A stretch of DNA of 64,000 nucleotides from Hortaea werneckii. Its lineage: Eukaryota > Ascomycota > Dothideomycetes > Mycosphaerellales > Teratosphaeriaceae. The stretch covers positions 372,001 through 436,000 of the forward strand of contig JBAOKB010000054.1 of the NCBI GenBank assembly GCA_037044905.1, in the 5' to 3' direction. Below, piece by piece: positions 11,004-22,351 of this stretch. A program made the position numbers and the translations under genes. Below the pieces are notes generated by a model, which saw only the letters and a list, made by a program, of their open reading frames with translations, was not told where the DNA came from and made no database searches. Position 1 is the first letter of the stretch; every line of letters begins with the position of its first letter.

Positions 11004-11488
11004 ACAATGGTTCAGACTCGGATCACTGCGATGGACATGAAAAGACAGTGAACGTCTGGCCTTGATACGCGGGGCGTGTGGCGTTTCGTATCGACGTCAA
11101 CGAGTAGACGTGCATATTGCTTTCACGTCATCTAGCAGGACCGATCCCGTCTTCACGTGAATGCTGAAAGCTTACCCTAGGTAGGTAGGTATGCGCTTTC
11201 GAATTGAATGGAAGGTGGGGGCGCTGGGTGTTACTCGAAGCGCGCCTGCCGCTCGAGGCTTCACGTGCAGCCGTGGTCGGCTTTTTCTTTCACCTTGCGC
11301 CAGACAAAGCGACCAGACACAATGCAGTGTGGGACACAACAATGCAAAGTGCCTCCATCGACACTTAACAGCCTCTGTCTTTGCTTTGACAGGGTCGACT
11401 GTTTCGACGTTGAAGACAGAGCAAGGCGGTCATCACCACTTTATACGTACACTAAAAGCTTCTCGCCACCAATCACTGTTCATTCGCC
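11004..11488. promoter_or_regulatory. upstream region of the UstYa-like gene with CACGTG sites
   Basis: This 485-bp gap holds a perfect palindrome TTCACGTGAA at 11152-11161 and a second core TCACGTGC at 11261-11268, both E-box type (CACGTG) and suited to bHLH factors. A CCTAGGTAGGTAGG stretch occurs at about 11176. No coding potential was recognised. Confidence 0.4.
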
Positions 11489-12424
11489 ATGCCTCACGCC
11501 AACGGATATACTGCTGTCCAACAGCACATGGCAGACGACTTCACGGGCACATCGTTACCCATGCTCGGCCGCAACATCGAAGAAGAACTAGAGACAGCAT
11601 CAACGACACGATCTTTCACCTATGAACCCCAGCCCAGGCCGTACGAGCGTCGCCACCACTGGGTGTCCTCTCCTTTCTGGAGCGTCGCCACCTTTGTGCT
11701 GCTCGCCATTCTCATCATCCAAAACGCAATCTACATCGCAAGATCGACATACCTGAACGGTTTCGCCACCGAGCTCTCCGCCCTCAAGTCTCACGTTGAG
11801 ATGCATCAAACCCGCTTCGTCGGCGCCATCCGCGAGACCCCCGACGGTAACCTCACTGTGCCCGAGCCTGCGGTAGACAGCAAAGGCCGTCGCTTCACCG
11901 GCATCCCCTCTCCGGAAATCGAAGAGGCGTGGCATGACCTGATCTTCGGCCGTTACGTCTCCTTGACTCCCACGGAAGTCTCATCCCTCAACGCCGACAA
12001 ACACATTTCGCCACTGACCTTCACCAACATCTCCATCCCGGGCACTATCGAACCAGGCTTCTACGGCGGTCCGGATATGTTGCATTCTCTGCATTGTCTG
12101 AATGGTCTGCGCAAGCATACCTTCTGGGACTACGAGCACTACAAGGACAGTATGGAGATCCCGGAGTGGGGCAGGAGGATGCATGTGGATCACTGCATCG
12201 AGCAGTTGAGACAGGCGGTGCTGTGCCACGGGGACCTCACGCCGGTCACTCTGAAGCCGATACGTATGCGGACTGAGGAAGGCGCGGAGGGAGAGTCTTG
12301 GGCGTTGCTAGGTGAGACGGAGAGGCAGCATACTTGCCGTGATGGAGTTGCGTTGGCGAGGGAGTGGCAGAGGCTGGGAGGGAAAGGGGTTTCTTTGCGG
12401 CCGCATAATGACTTGCATGCATGA
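11489..12424 (+). CDS. UstYa/DUF3328 family oxidase-like protein
   Basis: UstYa-family (DUF3328) proteins are membrane-anchored enzymes that carry out oxidative cyclisation, dehydrogenation or chlorination, best known from fungal RiPP and other secondary-metabolite pathways. This 311-residue protein is intact in one exon. It has a cytosolic N-terminus, one membrane segment at about residues 66-82 (SVATFVLLAILIIQNAIYIA), a short coiled region, and the two diagnostic HxxHC motifs HSLHC and HVDHC about 35 residues apart, which are thought to bind copper or another metal. No RiPP precursor (repeated core peptides between Lys-Arg sites), kexin or second UstYa gene lies close by, so its pathway is unknown. 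The FAD monooxygenase about 2.6 kb upstream could be a partner but is separated by a housekeeping gene. Confidence 0.85.
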   Translation: MPHANGYTAVQQHMADDFTGTSLPMLGRNIEEELETASTTRSFTYEPQPRPYERRHHWVSSPFWSVATFVLLAILIIQNAIYIARSTYLNGFATELSALKSHVEMHQTRFVGAIRETPDGNLTVPEPAVDSKGRRFTGIPSPEIEEAWHDLIFGRYVSLTPTEVSSLNADKHISPLTFTNISIPGTIEPGFYGGPDMLHSLHCLNGLRKHTFWDYEHYKDSMEIPEWGRRMHVDHCIEQLRQAVLCHGDLTPVTLKPIRMRTEEGAEGESWALLGETERQHTCRDGVALAREWQRLGGKGVSLRPHNDLHA

Positions 12425-13224
12425 TCGGGGAGAACGAAGACAGCGACTACACGCAGAGAAGATACCGCCACGTCGTAGCAGATGCATGAGGGCGGATAAA
12501 TTTCATGAATGTGTATGAGCTAGAGTGCGGTTTCTCAAAATGATTTCTTCCCGAATTTCTTCGAATCACTCCTGCTGCTTCTTCAGTGATAATTATACTC
12601 GAGATCACAACCCGGCTCGTGGCCATTCTTGGAATTAGATGTCAAAATCGCTCCGACTGTCCAATCATCCCGAAGATCCATGATGCGATGCATAAAACCC
12701 ATTCTTATGCTAATTCAGAGCGCCGACAGAGCTGACATCCGCCGAGGCTGACTCACAGCATTGCATTCTCCGGCTTTCCATCTGCGTGGTTCCTCTTGTG
12801 TAGTCATGAAGAGATTTGTATAAGGAAACAAGCGTTCTGATTGCGGCCTGCGACTAATGTGATGCTCCAACGTTTGCCGTCTTCACTCTTTGCTGCTCCA
12901 GTCGAGGTGCACATGAAGACTTGAAGAGCATTGAGAGGCTGGCGGTGTACCATGGTGGCGGATGTTCCTGATGTTTTGTTTCCTGCCTCTCACAATGGCA
13001 GGTGGTCGCCCGAGTCTCGTTGCTCGATGCTTTACGGTGACTTGTTGTGTACCCTTGACCACGGCACCCGCTTGACCTTTCATTTCCGAGCAGGTTGAGC
13101 CTTAGGTGCTGGTATCATCCTAGGGGCACAATGTGATTGTGCGGCTCTTGGCATCGGCGGATCCCAAGCCATAGGTATTCCTGGCAAGGCCGTATGAAAC
13201 ATTATTACAGCTCCTTCCCGTCTA
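12425..13224. other. intergenic between convergent genes
   Basis: An 800-bp stretch between the 3' ends of the UstYa-like gene and the membrane-protein gene. It should contain both transcript ends. No conserved frame, repeat or RNA gene was recognised. Confidence 0.5.
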
Positions 13225-14896
13225 TCATTCGCTTGTCGCCCTGTTCCGCCCTCGCCAAACCTTATTGTAGCTCTCCTGTTCCAACTGTCGACTCTGATCA
13301 CGCTGGAGCCTCTAACCTCTCCACCCCGCGCGTAATGCTGTCGATATGCACTTCGAGCGGTATTTTGTCACCGATAGTTTCTGGCATGGCGACCCGCTCC
13401 CGTAGGTCTTCCAGATTGTCACGGATGCTTTGCAGCTTGACGATGGTAGAGGTGATGTGACCCCAAGCAAGCCTTCTGTAGGCCTCGACGTCCTTGAGAA
13501 GCTTCAGCTGCTGGTCCAGCTTTGCTACATTGGATCGGTTACCGCCAAGTTTGGTCCAGAGCATAGCGAAGAGCTCGTCCTTATTGCCTTGCGTCTTGAT
13601 TCCGTCGCGCATTGCAATTGAAGCAATGATATCGATGCGGCCGTCCAGGTTGTCGAGGATGTTGAGCAAAGCCTGCGCCTCGGAGATCAGGGTCAAGATC
13701 TGCTCCTCCACAGCGCCTGTATGTCGCAGGTATTGATCAAGTAAGATGTCCCTCGATAGTGATACAGGCTGAAAAGGAGAGAAGATGTTCAGATTGTTCG
13801 AGACCCACTTTGCCACAGTGCTTTTCCCAGCCTCCTCCGCATTCACGCCGTCAATCACGGAGAGTGTCCATCTGTTCGTGCTGAGGATGTGATCAACAGC
13901 TCTGCCAATCCGCGAATTGAATCGGCTCAGGTCCTGACTCGCCTGGCGCGCGGTGTCTATAAAGCCCTGGAACTCAAACACCAGTTCGTTGCGAGAAGGG
14001 AGTCCGCTGTATTGCACGACGTGTTTCAGATCGCGGATGCTGGACTCACTCCGCTTCATGTCCAGTGGCAAGCTTGCACCGACCTGCGTACTTGCTAGCA
14101 CGTCCTCGAATTGCGACTGCGCCTGAACGAGCTTGTCGAATTCAGCTGAGCCCTGTACTTCTGGCATGTGATGCGCTGGGCAGAAAGGTAGGCTCAGCCA
14201 TGAAGCCCCAGGTATGCGGCAAATGGGGGTTAAGGCGTTGTTGATGCTGTTGGTCAGGAAGCCTCCGCCGAATACAATGGCGCCCACTATTACGTAGATC
14301 AGAAGAGCATAGCCGAGTAATGGCTTTGCAAAGTGCAGCGCGAATGCTATCACATCGCCCAGGTAAGCCAATAAAGGCCGTGCAATCTGACTCCATACTG
14401 TATGTGGCAACCCCTGGACTGTGATCCCTTCCTCATCTTCCTCGTCTGGATCCGCAGTATGTTTAAAGCTGCCAGCGTCCGAGGTGAAAGATCTCTGGTT
14501 TGCACGAATATGCGGCGTCGAGGCCCGCAGATTAGACTGCTTGCCAATTTTGCCAGCGTCACCGGTCATGCTCCTTGGTAGCATCCTCATGCGCGGTGTC
14601 GTGTCGCGAACGGCTGAACTCTTCGCTTTGCTTCTCCCAGCGTCTGGCGAAGATGGCATGACAAGCTCGGCTTCTTCTGATTGCAGCCTAGCAGATCGTC
14701 GTGGGCGTTCCTGTCTCTCATGGCCAGACGCCTCCATACTGCTCTGTTGAGGCCTCTGCTGGGAACGATAAGAATCTTGCATTTCCTCCCGCTCGTCAGC
14801 CTCGTCGTAGATAGGCTCATCATATTCGTACTCCTCGTCCATAGCGTCCCATGACTGCCCGAGATCATGCGGACGCCCCCGCTGATTGCGCGTCAT
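13225..14896 (-). CDS. conserved fungal membrane protein of unknown function (one frame break)
   Basis: The start is MTRNQRGRPHDLGQ at 14896; the longer open frame upstream begins without an ATG. The first ~180 residues are charged and probably disordered (EYEYDEPIYDEADEREEMQ, several Ser-Pro and Arg-rich pieces). A hydrophobic segment follows at about 225-245 (GYALLIYVIVGAIVFGGGFL), then a motif with paired cysteines (CRIPGASWLSLPFCPAHH). The rest is a long helical region (QSQFEDVLASTQ.., LSRFNSRIGRAVDHIL, LRERVAMPETIGDKIP). This suggests a single-pass membrane protein with a coiled-coil domain. The first frame stops at 13298, but a neighbouring frame carries on as RLQRDQSRQLEQESYNKVWRGRNRATSE to 13225. 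The switch is near 13305-13320. The family is conserved in ascomycetes; I cannot name a function. Confidence 0.65.
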
Positions 14897-15512
14897 CTCA
14901 TACAATTTACTGATGTTGCCACTGTTATGTATGGTCAAGGGATGAAGATGATGGCAATTATAGGACAACAATCAGGACCGCTGGTGCATGTACAGATCAA
15001 AATTTGTCAAACAGCGAACAGCGAGTTTGTTGTTGGCAGCCTTGCCGGTGACACTCGTCAACGAAATGGGACGCGCTGTAGGCGACCACTTCGTCACGCG
15101 TCGTGCATTCACTTGGATCCATGTCCACCACCCAATTTCATGCACGGTGACGGCACAGCTGCAACAGCCCACGCCTTCGGGAATTCGGGAAAATCGGCCC
15201 GAGAGGAGAAGTGCAGTACATCGCCAGCTGCTGGACACCACCAAGATCACCCTCAACATGCGAGAAACAGCTATGTGCATATCATCACCCGTTTGCGCAT
15301 GAAATTGTGACTCCTGATGTCGGTAGACCTGACAGAATCGATGCCATGTCGTCATAATCTCCTGCAGTCGACCGCGACAGCGTGAGATAACCACTTAACA
15401 AATCTACACCCTTTTGCCGGCACATGTTCTGCTTGTTCTCGTCGCTAGAAGACCCATCTTGCCACACGACTCCACTTCTAATATACAGTGTTGAACCAAG
15501 AACATCATCACG
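14897..15512. other. intergenic, promoter of the membrane-protein gene
   Basis: A 616-bp gap between two minus-strand genes (3' end of the bZIP gene, 5' side of the membrane-protein gene). No gene or repeat was recognised. Confidence 0.45.
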
Positions 15513-17353
15513 CTAATAGTGAAAAAGGGCCATGCTCAGTGCTCGGTCGACATCATGCTTGCGAAAACCTGGAGACTTCCCAAGACAAATGCCAAAACTC
15601 ATCAAAGCTACTCACAGTGTCAGTAAAGATCTTGAAAACAAAGGCAGTGTGTCAACTTACTTCTGATAAACCTGTCCACGTCTATCAACCTTTTCTGTGA
15701 TGGCTGATGGAAGTCTTGCCTCGTCCCACTTAGCGCTGTATCAAAGTCGAACGGATCTTGCCAACCCATTGCGCCATCTGCGGTGGCTGTAGCACCTTGT
15801 CCGTTCCAATGCGGTCGTACTTGCGATAGCATGTTCTGGGAAGTTGAAGTTGGATGGATGAAGTTCAGGAAAGACCCAGTGTCGGCATCGGAGTAGCCAC
15901 ATTAGAAAGCGGAAGATCATCAAAGTCGAGCGACAATCCAGCGTTCGTCATCGTTGATGGCGGCGGTGTATCTGGCACGGATATCGACGACAAGGTTGAG
16001 CTGCTCTCAGGTGTGGCAGGGTGTATGGGAACCTCCACCTCAACGAAAGACGACGAGGAATCCAGGTGAATGCCTTTCTCTTTCAGATACCCTTCCACAT
16101 CTGTCGAACATGTTAGCACGGTCGCCGTTACAGCTGCTCCAAGGGTCTTGCTACACACCATACGGATCAAACCACATTCCCTCGAACCCGATGACATCAA
16201 CGACCATGTTCAGATTGGGATTGCTTTTAGCTGTAGTCTCCAGCACTGACAGCGTCTGCGGTCCAATCAAGCCCAGATTACAGAAACTCCGCCGCGGCAA
16301 AGTATTCCCAAATGCGTCTTTCGAGGATAATGAGCTCCGCAGCCTCCGATATGAATGGAAGCAGTCTCCCAAAGATCAAGGGATTCGTGTGAGCCCCGGT
16401 TGATCAAACTCCTCATCAGATCTAAAAGCTCCTGTCTGTCGCGCCCCATCAAAGCCAGCTTGAATACTCTCTCGTACAATTGCGGCCTAGATGAGGCATT
16501 GAGCAGTAGGTGGTAGGCCTCCTCTACCGCAAATCGGTGGAGTCGTCGTCCGAAGCTTGTCTCCTGGAAGCTATACGTTATCGGCGGTTTTGGCGACGGA
16601 GGTAGAAAGATCCGACAATGCGCCGTCCAAAAACGGGCTGAATTCAACCCGGGCGCTGGTTGGTTGGAGGTGATGAGCGCATGTGATAGTCCGTTCGGAT
16701 ATTGCTCTTCGACTTCCGGGGCCAATCCAGTAATCTGATGATTGTGCAATCTAAAGCCCATTATCTGGCCAGCAGAAGCTGGATCTCTTGGTTGCGATTG
16801 CACGGCAGACTGGTCCAGCCACTGAGGAACATTGCGTATGTCATTTTCTCCTGATATCCAAGAAATGTGCGTGCTGGAGGCGACGGGCGGTGCTCCAGCG
16901 TCTGAAGACTCTTTGTCAGAGATCGACGGACTGCCTTCGTCCCCACATAGAGTGCCGAGTCGAATCGAAGTCTCTCTCAAGTCCCTCAAGACGACTTCGC
17001 TGGTTCCAGATAGAGAAGAGATCCGAGCTAGGCAGTCCGTAAAAGCTTTCTTCATGAGATCCATCTTATTAAGTAGCTCTGTATTCTGCGCACGCAAGTC
17101 ATCGAGGGTAGTTTCTTTGCGCTGCCGGTAAGCCCTCTGAGCTTCGCGGATCTGACGCCGTCGGATTTCCTGACGCTGTCTTCGGGTAAGTAATCATCCG
17201 CATCATTCAGTCCCAGAGTGACAAACATCAACAGCCGAATCATCCTGCCTTTCCACCTCGCGGCCGGCCTCGTTTCTTGTTCTCGTCACTGTCGTTGGAA
17301 AGGGCTGCGCTGCTTCGCTTTTTCCTTCTTGGACCGTCAACCTTTTCCCTCAT
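15513..17353 (-). CDS. bZIP transcription factor (several frame breaks)
   Basis: A DNA-binding regulator. The N-terminus MREKVDGPRRKKRSSAAL (ATG at 17353) leads to the basic region RRRQIREAQRAYRQRKETTL at about 17140-17110 and a leucine zipper (LRAQNTELLNKMDLMKKAF). A central conserved region follows (SARFWTAHCRIFLPPSP, HRFAVEEAYHLLLNASSRP, WFDPY). Two introns are clear: one joins DPY to DVEGYLKEKGIHLD (gtgtgt..gacag, with gctaac), and a later one (gtaagttg..gtgag) joins DVDRFIR to ALMSFGICLGKSPGFRKHDVDRAL. The last exon ends MALFHY at 15513. Single-base frame changes appear near 17255, 16320 and 15885. There may also be an intron before the basic region whose ends I could not fix. The C-terminal 'SPGFRKHDVDRALSMAL' block is typical of a conserved fungal bZIP group of unknown target genes. 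Confidence 0.7.
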
Positions 17354-18320
17354 GGTCCAGCCTCTCACGTCGTTCAATTACAGTATCCAAGCCAGCGCAT
17401 TGGCAGACCCGTCACAAATATCTTGCGCGCGGCCGGTGAGATCCAAGGCCTTCGCTGAACAAAATTCAAAAGTATGGAAGTTGATGGCCCCGAGGATTGG
17501 AATGGTCTTTGATCGGCGGTCACTTTATTCGTAGCAGCCGATTATCGCTTATTTGAATCAGGAAGACAGCAGAAATGAAACTCGAGCAAGTGGTTGAGGG
17601 TCAAGAGTGGTGAAATAAGCAGGACGTAGGTGATTACTGATCAGCCATTTTAGAGTTTGGGGTAGACTTCCTGCGCCTAGTCCCTAGCTTATAGGGCATA
17701 GGGCTCCGGGCGTATTATGCCTGGAGCCTATCGCCTGTTGTCGCTACCTCGGACCAACAGTCATGCGACTTATGACCGTAAAGATCGCCACCGAACATGT
17801 GCATCGCGCCGACCAGACAGTGAAAGGGATTGCAGCGTGCTGACAAGAAAGACACAATGAGTCCCGTACTCGATATCAAGTACCTGGGTATAGTTTTAAA
17901 CTGAAACGAGGCAATGCACAACACGAAGAGATAGAATGTCTCCACAAGGTGAGAAAAAGATAATAGGTATCATAGATGGACTACTAATCCAAAAACGCCC
18001 TACGAGATATGCATATGCTCCCTATACCCGTCCACGTCAAGTCCTAATAGACAAGAAAACAAGCCTTCATCTTGTCGCTTGATTCCAATGCAGAAAGCCC
18101 TCCTCCTAAAGGCTAAGCCCGATGACAAAAAGAAAAATGAAAGAAAAAAGTCTTGAGGTGATGGGAATACCAGGGCATTCCCATCGCGGCCTTGAATGAT
18201 TTGTCGCAACACCTCAGAACGCCAATTCGCTATTCTAGAAACACAAGTGGTGGAATGCCAGTATGCGGAACACCAATGTTCAGCTCCCGCGATCGAATCG
18301 ATGAGGACGACAGAAGCGCG
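17354..18320. other. intergenic between NIK1 and the bZIP gene
   Basis: A 967-bp gap between two minus-strand genes. It should contain the promoter of the bZIP gene and the NIK1 3' untranslated region. No other gene was recognised. Confidence 0.45.
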
Positions 18321-21300
18321 TTAGCTACTGTGGGAGCGCATCAGAACCTCCTGAAATTTTGGTTAGCTACGGTAACAATGTATTGGCAGGATCACAGAAT
18401 TACTCACCCTCTGCATGGGGTCATCTTGTTCAGCGGTTAAAATTGCAGGTGATTCCATGCCCCCTGGACCGCCTTCCGTGAAACCTCGGTCGTTCATGCC
18501 TGGGCGCTTAGGCGTATTAAGCCTACTGCTCGATGGGCTTTCTTGTCCTTTCCGATCCTCAGTGTATGAATTGCTGTTCTCGGTCCTTCGGTCGAGCAAG
18601 GCACCACCCAGCGTGCCGCATTTGAGGATGGTCTGGATAAGCTGGTTCGGCTTGAGCGGTTTCGACAGGTATTCGTCCATTTGTGCTTGGATGCACTTCT
18701 CCCGGTCGCCAAGCATAGCGTGCGCCGTAAGGGCGATGATGGGTGACCGCCTGAAGCCATTGTCTCGTTCGAACTCACGGATCTTCGCGGTTGCTTCAAA
18801 CCCTCCCATGACAGGCATCTGCACATCCATAAGGACGATGTCGAACCGCTTCTTTTTGATTGCTTCGAACGCCTCCAGTCCATTGTTGGCGACTGTGACC
18901 TTATGATTGTGCTTCATCAGGATCTTGACGGCAAGCTTCTGATTGACAGCGTTGTCTTCTGCGAGAAGAATTTCAAACGTCCTTGACTGATCCGATGAGC
19001 TGGGCGCGGCTCTCCCTTCCAGTGCTGGAATGAGCGCATTACCAAGGTCGATTGGCAAGCAAGGGGTAGTCATGTAGCTTGATATGCCATTCTCAAGCGC
19101 AGTCTTGAAGCTGACAGAGATGGATGGTGCCAGCATCACGATGGGGACGTACTTGAACCGCTCCATGTTACGAAGCTTCTGAGCAGTGTCTACCTGGTCC
19201 ACGATGACGCAGTCAAACAGCTCGTCCGGCCGTTCAGGAGGAGGCCGAGACTTTCCGTACACACAAGGAACAAGATCCAGTGCCCGAAGGTTTTCGCAAA
19301 CGTCTTCTGCGCATCCAGTCTCGCCTTGATCGATGAACAAGACCTTGTGTTTTCTGTACTGCTGTAGTTGGGGCATGATCTTGGCGAGATCGGATGGCCC
19401 GACTTGCGCGATGCAAGTGAAGAAGAAAGTGCTGCCAGAACCGTAGGTTGACTCGACCCACATCTTACCACGCATCAGCGTTACTAACCTTCGGGAGATA
19501 GAGAGACCAAGACCAGTGCCACCAAATTTCCGAGTCGTTGATCCGTCAGCTTGCTGGAAGGTGTCAAAGATCAGATCGAGCTTGTTGGAGTGGATGCCAA
19601 TGCCGGTGTCGCTGACGGCGAACTTGACGACCACCTCACCCTCTCCGCAGATCACGCTCTTCTCTGCCATGATCTTGACACGGACCTCGCCATGCTCCGT
19701 GAATTTGATGGCGTTGCCAGCCAAGTTCAGAATGATCTGTCGTAGCCTGAAGGAGTCGCCAACGATGTAGTCCGGCACACTGGCATCAACATCATACACT
19801 AAGCTGATGTCTTTCTCATTCGCACGAACGGCCAGGGATTTCAAGCTATTGAACACCAGACCCCTCAAGCTGAACGGCTCCTCTTCCAGGATCATGCGGT
19901 TTGCTTCAATCTTCGAAATATCAAGGATGTCGTCAATAATCGTTAATAAGCTGTTGGCCAAGCTGAACACAATGTTCAACATATCGCGCTGGTTTTGCTC
20001 AAGTTCCGTATCCAACGTCAATTGCGTCATGCCAATGATACCGTTCATTGGCGTCCTGATCTCGTGAGACATATTTGCCAGGAACTCTGACTTGGTCTTG
20101 TTTGCAAGCTCGGCAGCTTCACGAGCTTGGTTGTTTCTTTGAATTGACTCGCGAAGAGATGAGACCATCTTATTGATCTTGTTCTTCAGCTCGTTCATCT
20201 CGCCTGAAGCTTCAACGGTGATCATCTTGCTGAAGTTGCCCTCCATGGCCGCGTTTGAGATGTCGCCAAATGCTCGCACTTGCGACGTCAAGTTCTGGGC
20301 CATGATGTTAACGTCAGTCGTGATTTCTTTCCACCGACCGGTGATGCCTTCGACCTCGGCCTGGCCGCCCATCTTGCCATCGACACCGACGTCTCGTGCT
20401 ACTCGCTTGACGGCCAAAGACCATGCATCTAGCCGCGTCACCATGTCGTTGATGGTGTCTTTCAAGGTCTGTATTTCTCCTTGAGCGTGCACCTTGATGC
20501 GCTGGCTCATGTCTCCTCGAGCGATCGCTTGCGTTACGTCGGAGATCGAGCGTACTTGGTTGGTCAAATTGCCGGCCATCGTGTTGACGTTGTCGGTTAG
20601 ATCCTTCCATTTTCCTTCGACGTTCTTCACTTCGGCCTGCCCACCAAGCGTACCTTCTGTTCCGACCTCTCGTGCCACCTTGCTGACCTCAAAAGCGAAG
20701 GTACTCAAGCGGTCAACCATGTCGTTGATGGTGTTCTTCAGCAGTAAGATCTCGCCTTGTACTTCAGCCTTGACCTTCTTGCTCAAGTCACCTTTGGCGA
20801 CAGCCGTTGTCACCTCCGCAATCTCCCGCACCTGTGTGGTGAGGTTGTTGGCCATGCCGTTAACATTTTCGGTCAGATCCTTCCACGTGCCTTCCACTCC
20901 GTGCACTGTGGCTTGCCCGCCCAGCCGTCCTTCGGTTCCGACCTCACGTGCGATCTTGGTGACTTCGTGCGCGAACTGCCGGAGTTGATCCACCATAGAG
21001 TTGATAGTGCTCTTCAACTCCAGAATCTCACCCTTGCATTGCGCTTTCACTTTTTGAGTGAGATCACCACGAGCCACAGCTGTCGTAACTTCAGCAATAT
21101 CCCGCACCTGGGCTGTGAGGTTGTTCGCCATTGCGTTCACGTTGACGGTGAGATCGTTCCACATTCCTTGCACGCCTTCAATCTGGGCCTGCCCGCCAAG
21201 GACACCCTCGATACCCACATCACGGGAAACTCGAGTCACTTCAGTGGCGAAGATACGTAGCTGGTCCACCATGGTGTTGATTGTCTGCTGAAGTTGGAGT

Positions 21301-22351
21301 ATCTCGCCTTTGGCTGGCCGTTGGATTTTGCGAGACAGGTCACCTTGAGCCACGGCAGTGGTAACGACGGCAATTTCTCGCACCTGGTCGGTGAGGTTCT
21401 GGGCCATTACGTTGACTGAACTTTGTTAGCAGCTGAGAAAGATGTTCGGAGAAACATTGGACTTACCATTCTTCGTCAACTCGGCCCAAATGCCATCGAC
21501 ACCCTGGTACGAGGGCCTGGCCGCCTAACTGGCCTTCCGTTCCCACCTCCTTCGCAAGATGTGTGACTTGACTAGCAAACTCCTGAAGCTGATCCACCAT
21601 GCGGTTGATAGTATGTTTGAAGCGTGCAATTTCCGGGTCCTTTTCGGTGACATGGATGAGGACCTTTTTGCTGAGGTCGCCATTAGCTACGGCAGTAATG
21701 ATTGTCCCTATTTCCCGCAAGACTTTCTGGTATGTGGCATTGATCTGGGCGTTTTTCTCAATTTCTCGCTTCAGCTGCTCTATAGAAGAAGAGTTGCCCA
21801 AAGTATCCAGGGCAGCCTTAGTTGCGCTTTGCTGATGCGTGAGTTGTGCCTTGATACCGTCGATGAATTCGCGCTGGCTCTTGATTTCTTCCGCTTGCTG
21901 GTCAATGTGCTCACGCAGGAAAGCAAATTGCTCCTCGGTCAGGTGACGGTTCTGCGATTCACCTTCATTTTTCGCAAGGATGCTATTGACCCAGCTCGCA
22001 GAGCGATGCTTCGGGCCGGTTTCTTTGGCTGCCCGGGGGCTCGTTGCATTGGAAGGAGAATCTGATGATCCCGAAGTAGACGTCTGAGGCTCATTTGGAG
22101 TCGCGGGTAATGAGTTGGCGCCACTGGCAGCTTTGGCCTCGAGGTACTGTATCCGCGTCCGCAAGCGCAGTCAACTCACGCTCCAGTGTTCGCTTCTCCA
22201 CCGTATCATCTCCCGGCAAGGTAATCTGTCTGTTCTTGACGCCATTTGCAGCGGCGGCGGCGGAGAAGGAAGGCTCGTCGACCGGCGGATAGTGCTTGGC
22301 GAAGTTGGAGAGGATGGAAGCGACGGCCGCCGACGTCTCTTCATGAGGCAT
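18321..22351 (-). CDS. NIK1: group III hybrid histidine kinase (Nik1/Os-1 type), two frame breaks
   Basis: A cytosolic osmosensing hybrid kinase upstream of the HOG MAP kinase cascade and target pathway of fludioxonil and dicarboximides. Order from the N-terminus: a leader ([17 protein letters not shown]), a coiled coil ([11 protein letters not shown]), six HAMP-type repeats (each with a 'VxxGDLSxK' core), the H-box [15 protein letters not shown], an HATPase domain ([16 protein letters not shown]), and a C-terminal receiver with [14 protein letters not shown] and the conserved Lys in LSKPLKP. Introns are 21416-21466 (gtaagt..ttcag, rejoining LTKN to VNVMAQNLT) and 18351-18407, which leaves a last exon of only ten codons ending LMRSHSS, as in related kinases. 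Two one-base insertions break exon 1: near 22155-22170 and at about 21502-21506 (ccagggtgtc). The 1,000-codon kinase core is intact. Corrected length is about 1,306 residues. Confidence 0.92.

Noticed and set aside
7549..12424. Monooxygenase plus UstYa-like gene as a RiPP or metabolite cluster
   Set aside because: A housekeeping PP4 subunit gene lies between them, and no precursor peptide, backbone synthase, transporter or cluster regulator is present.
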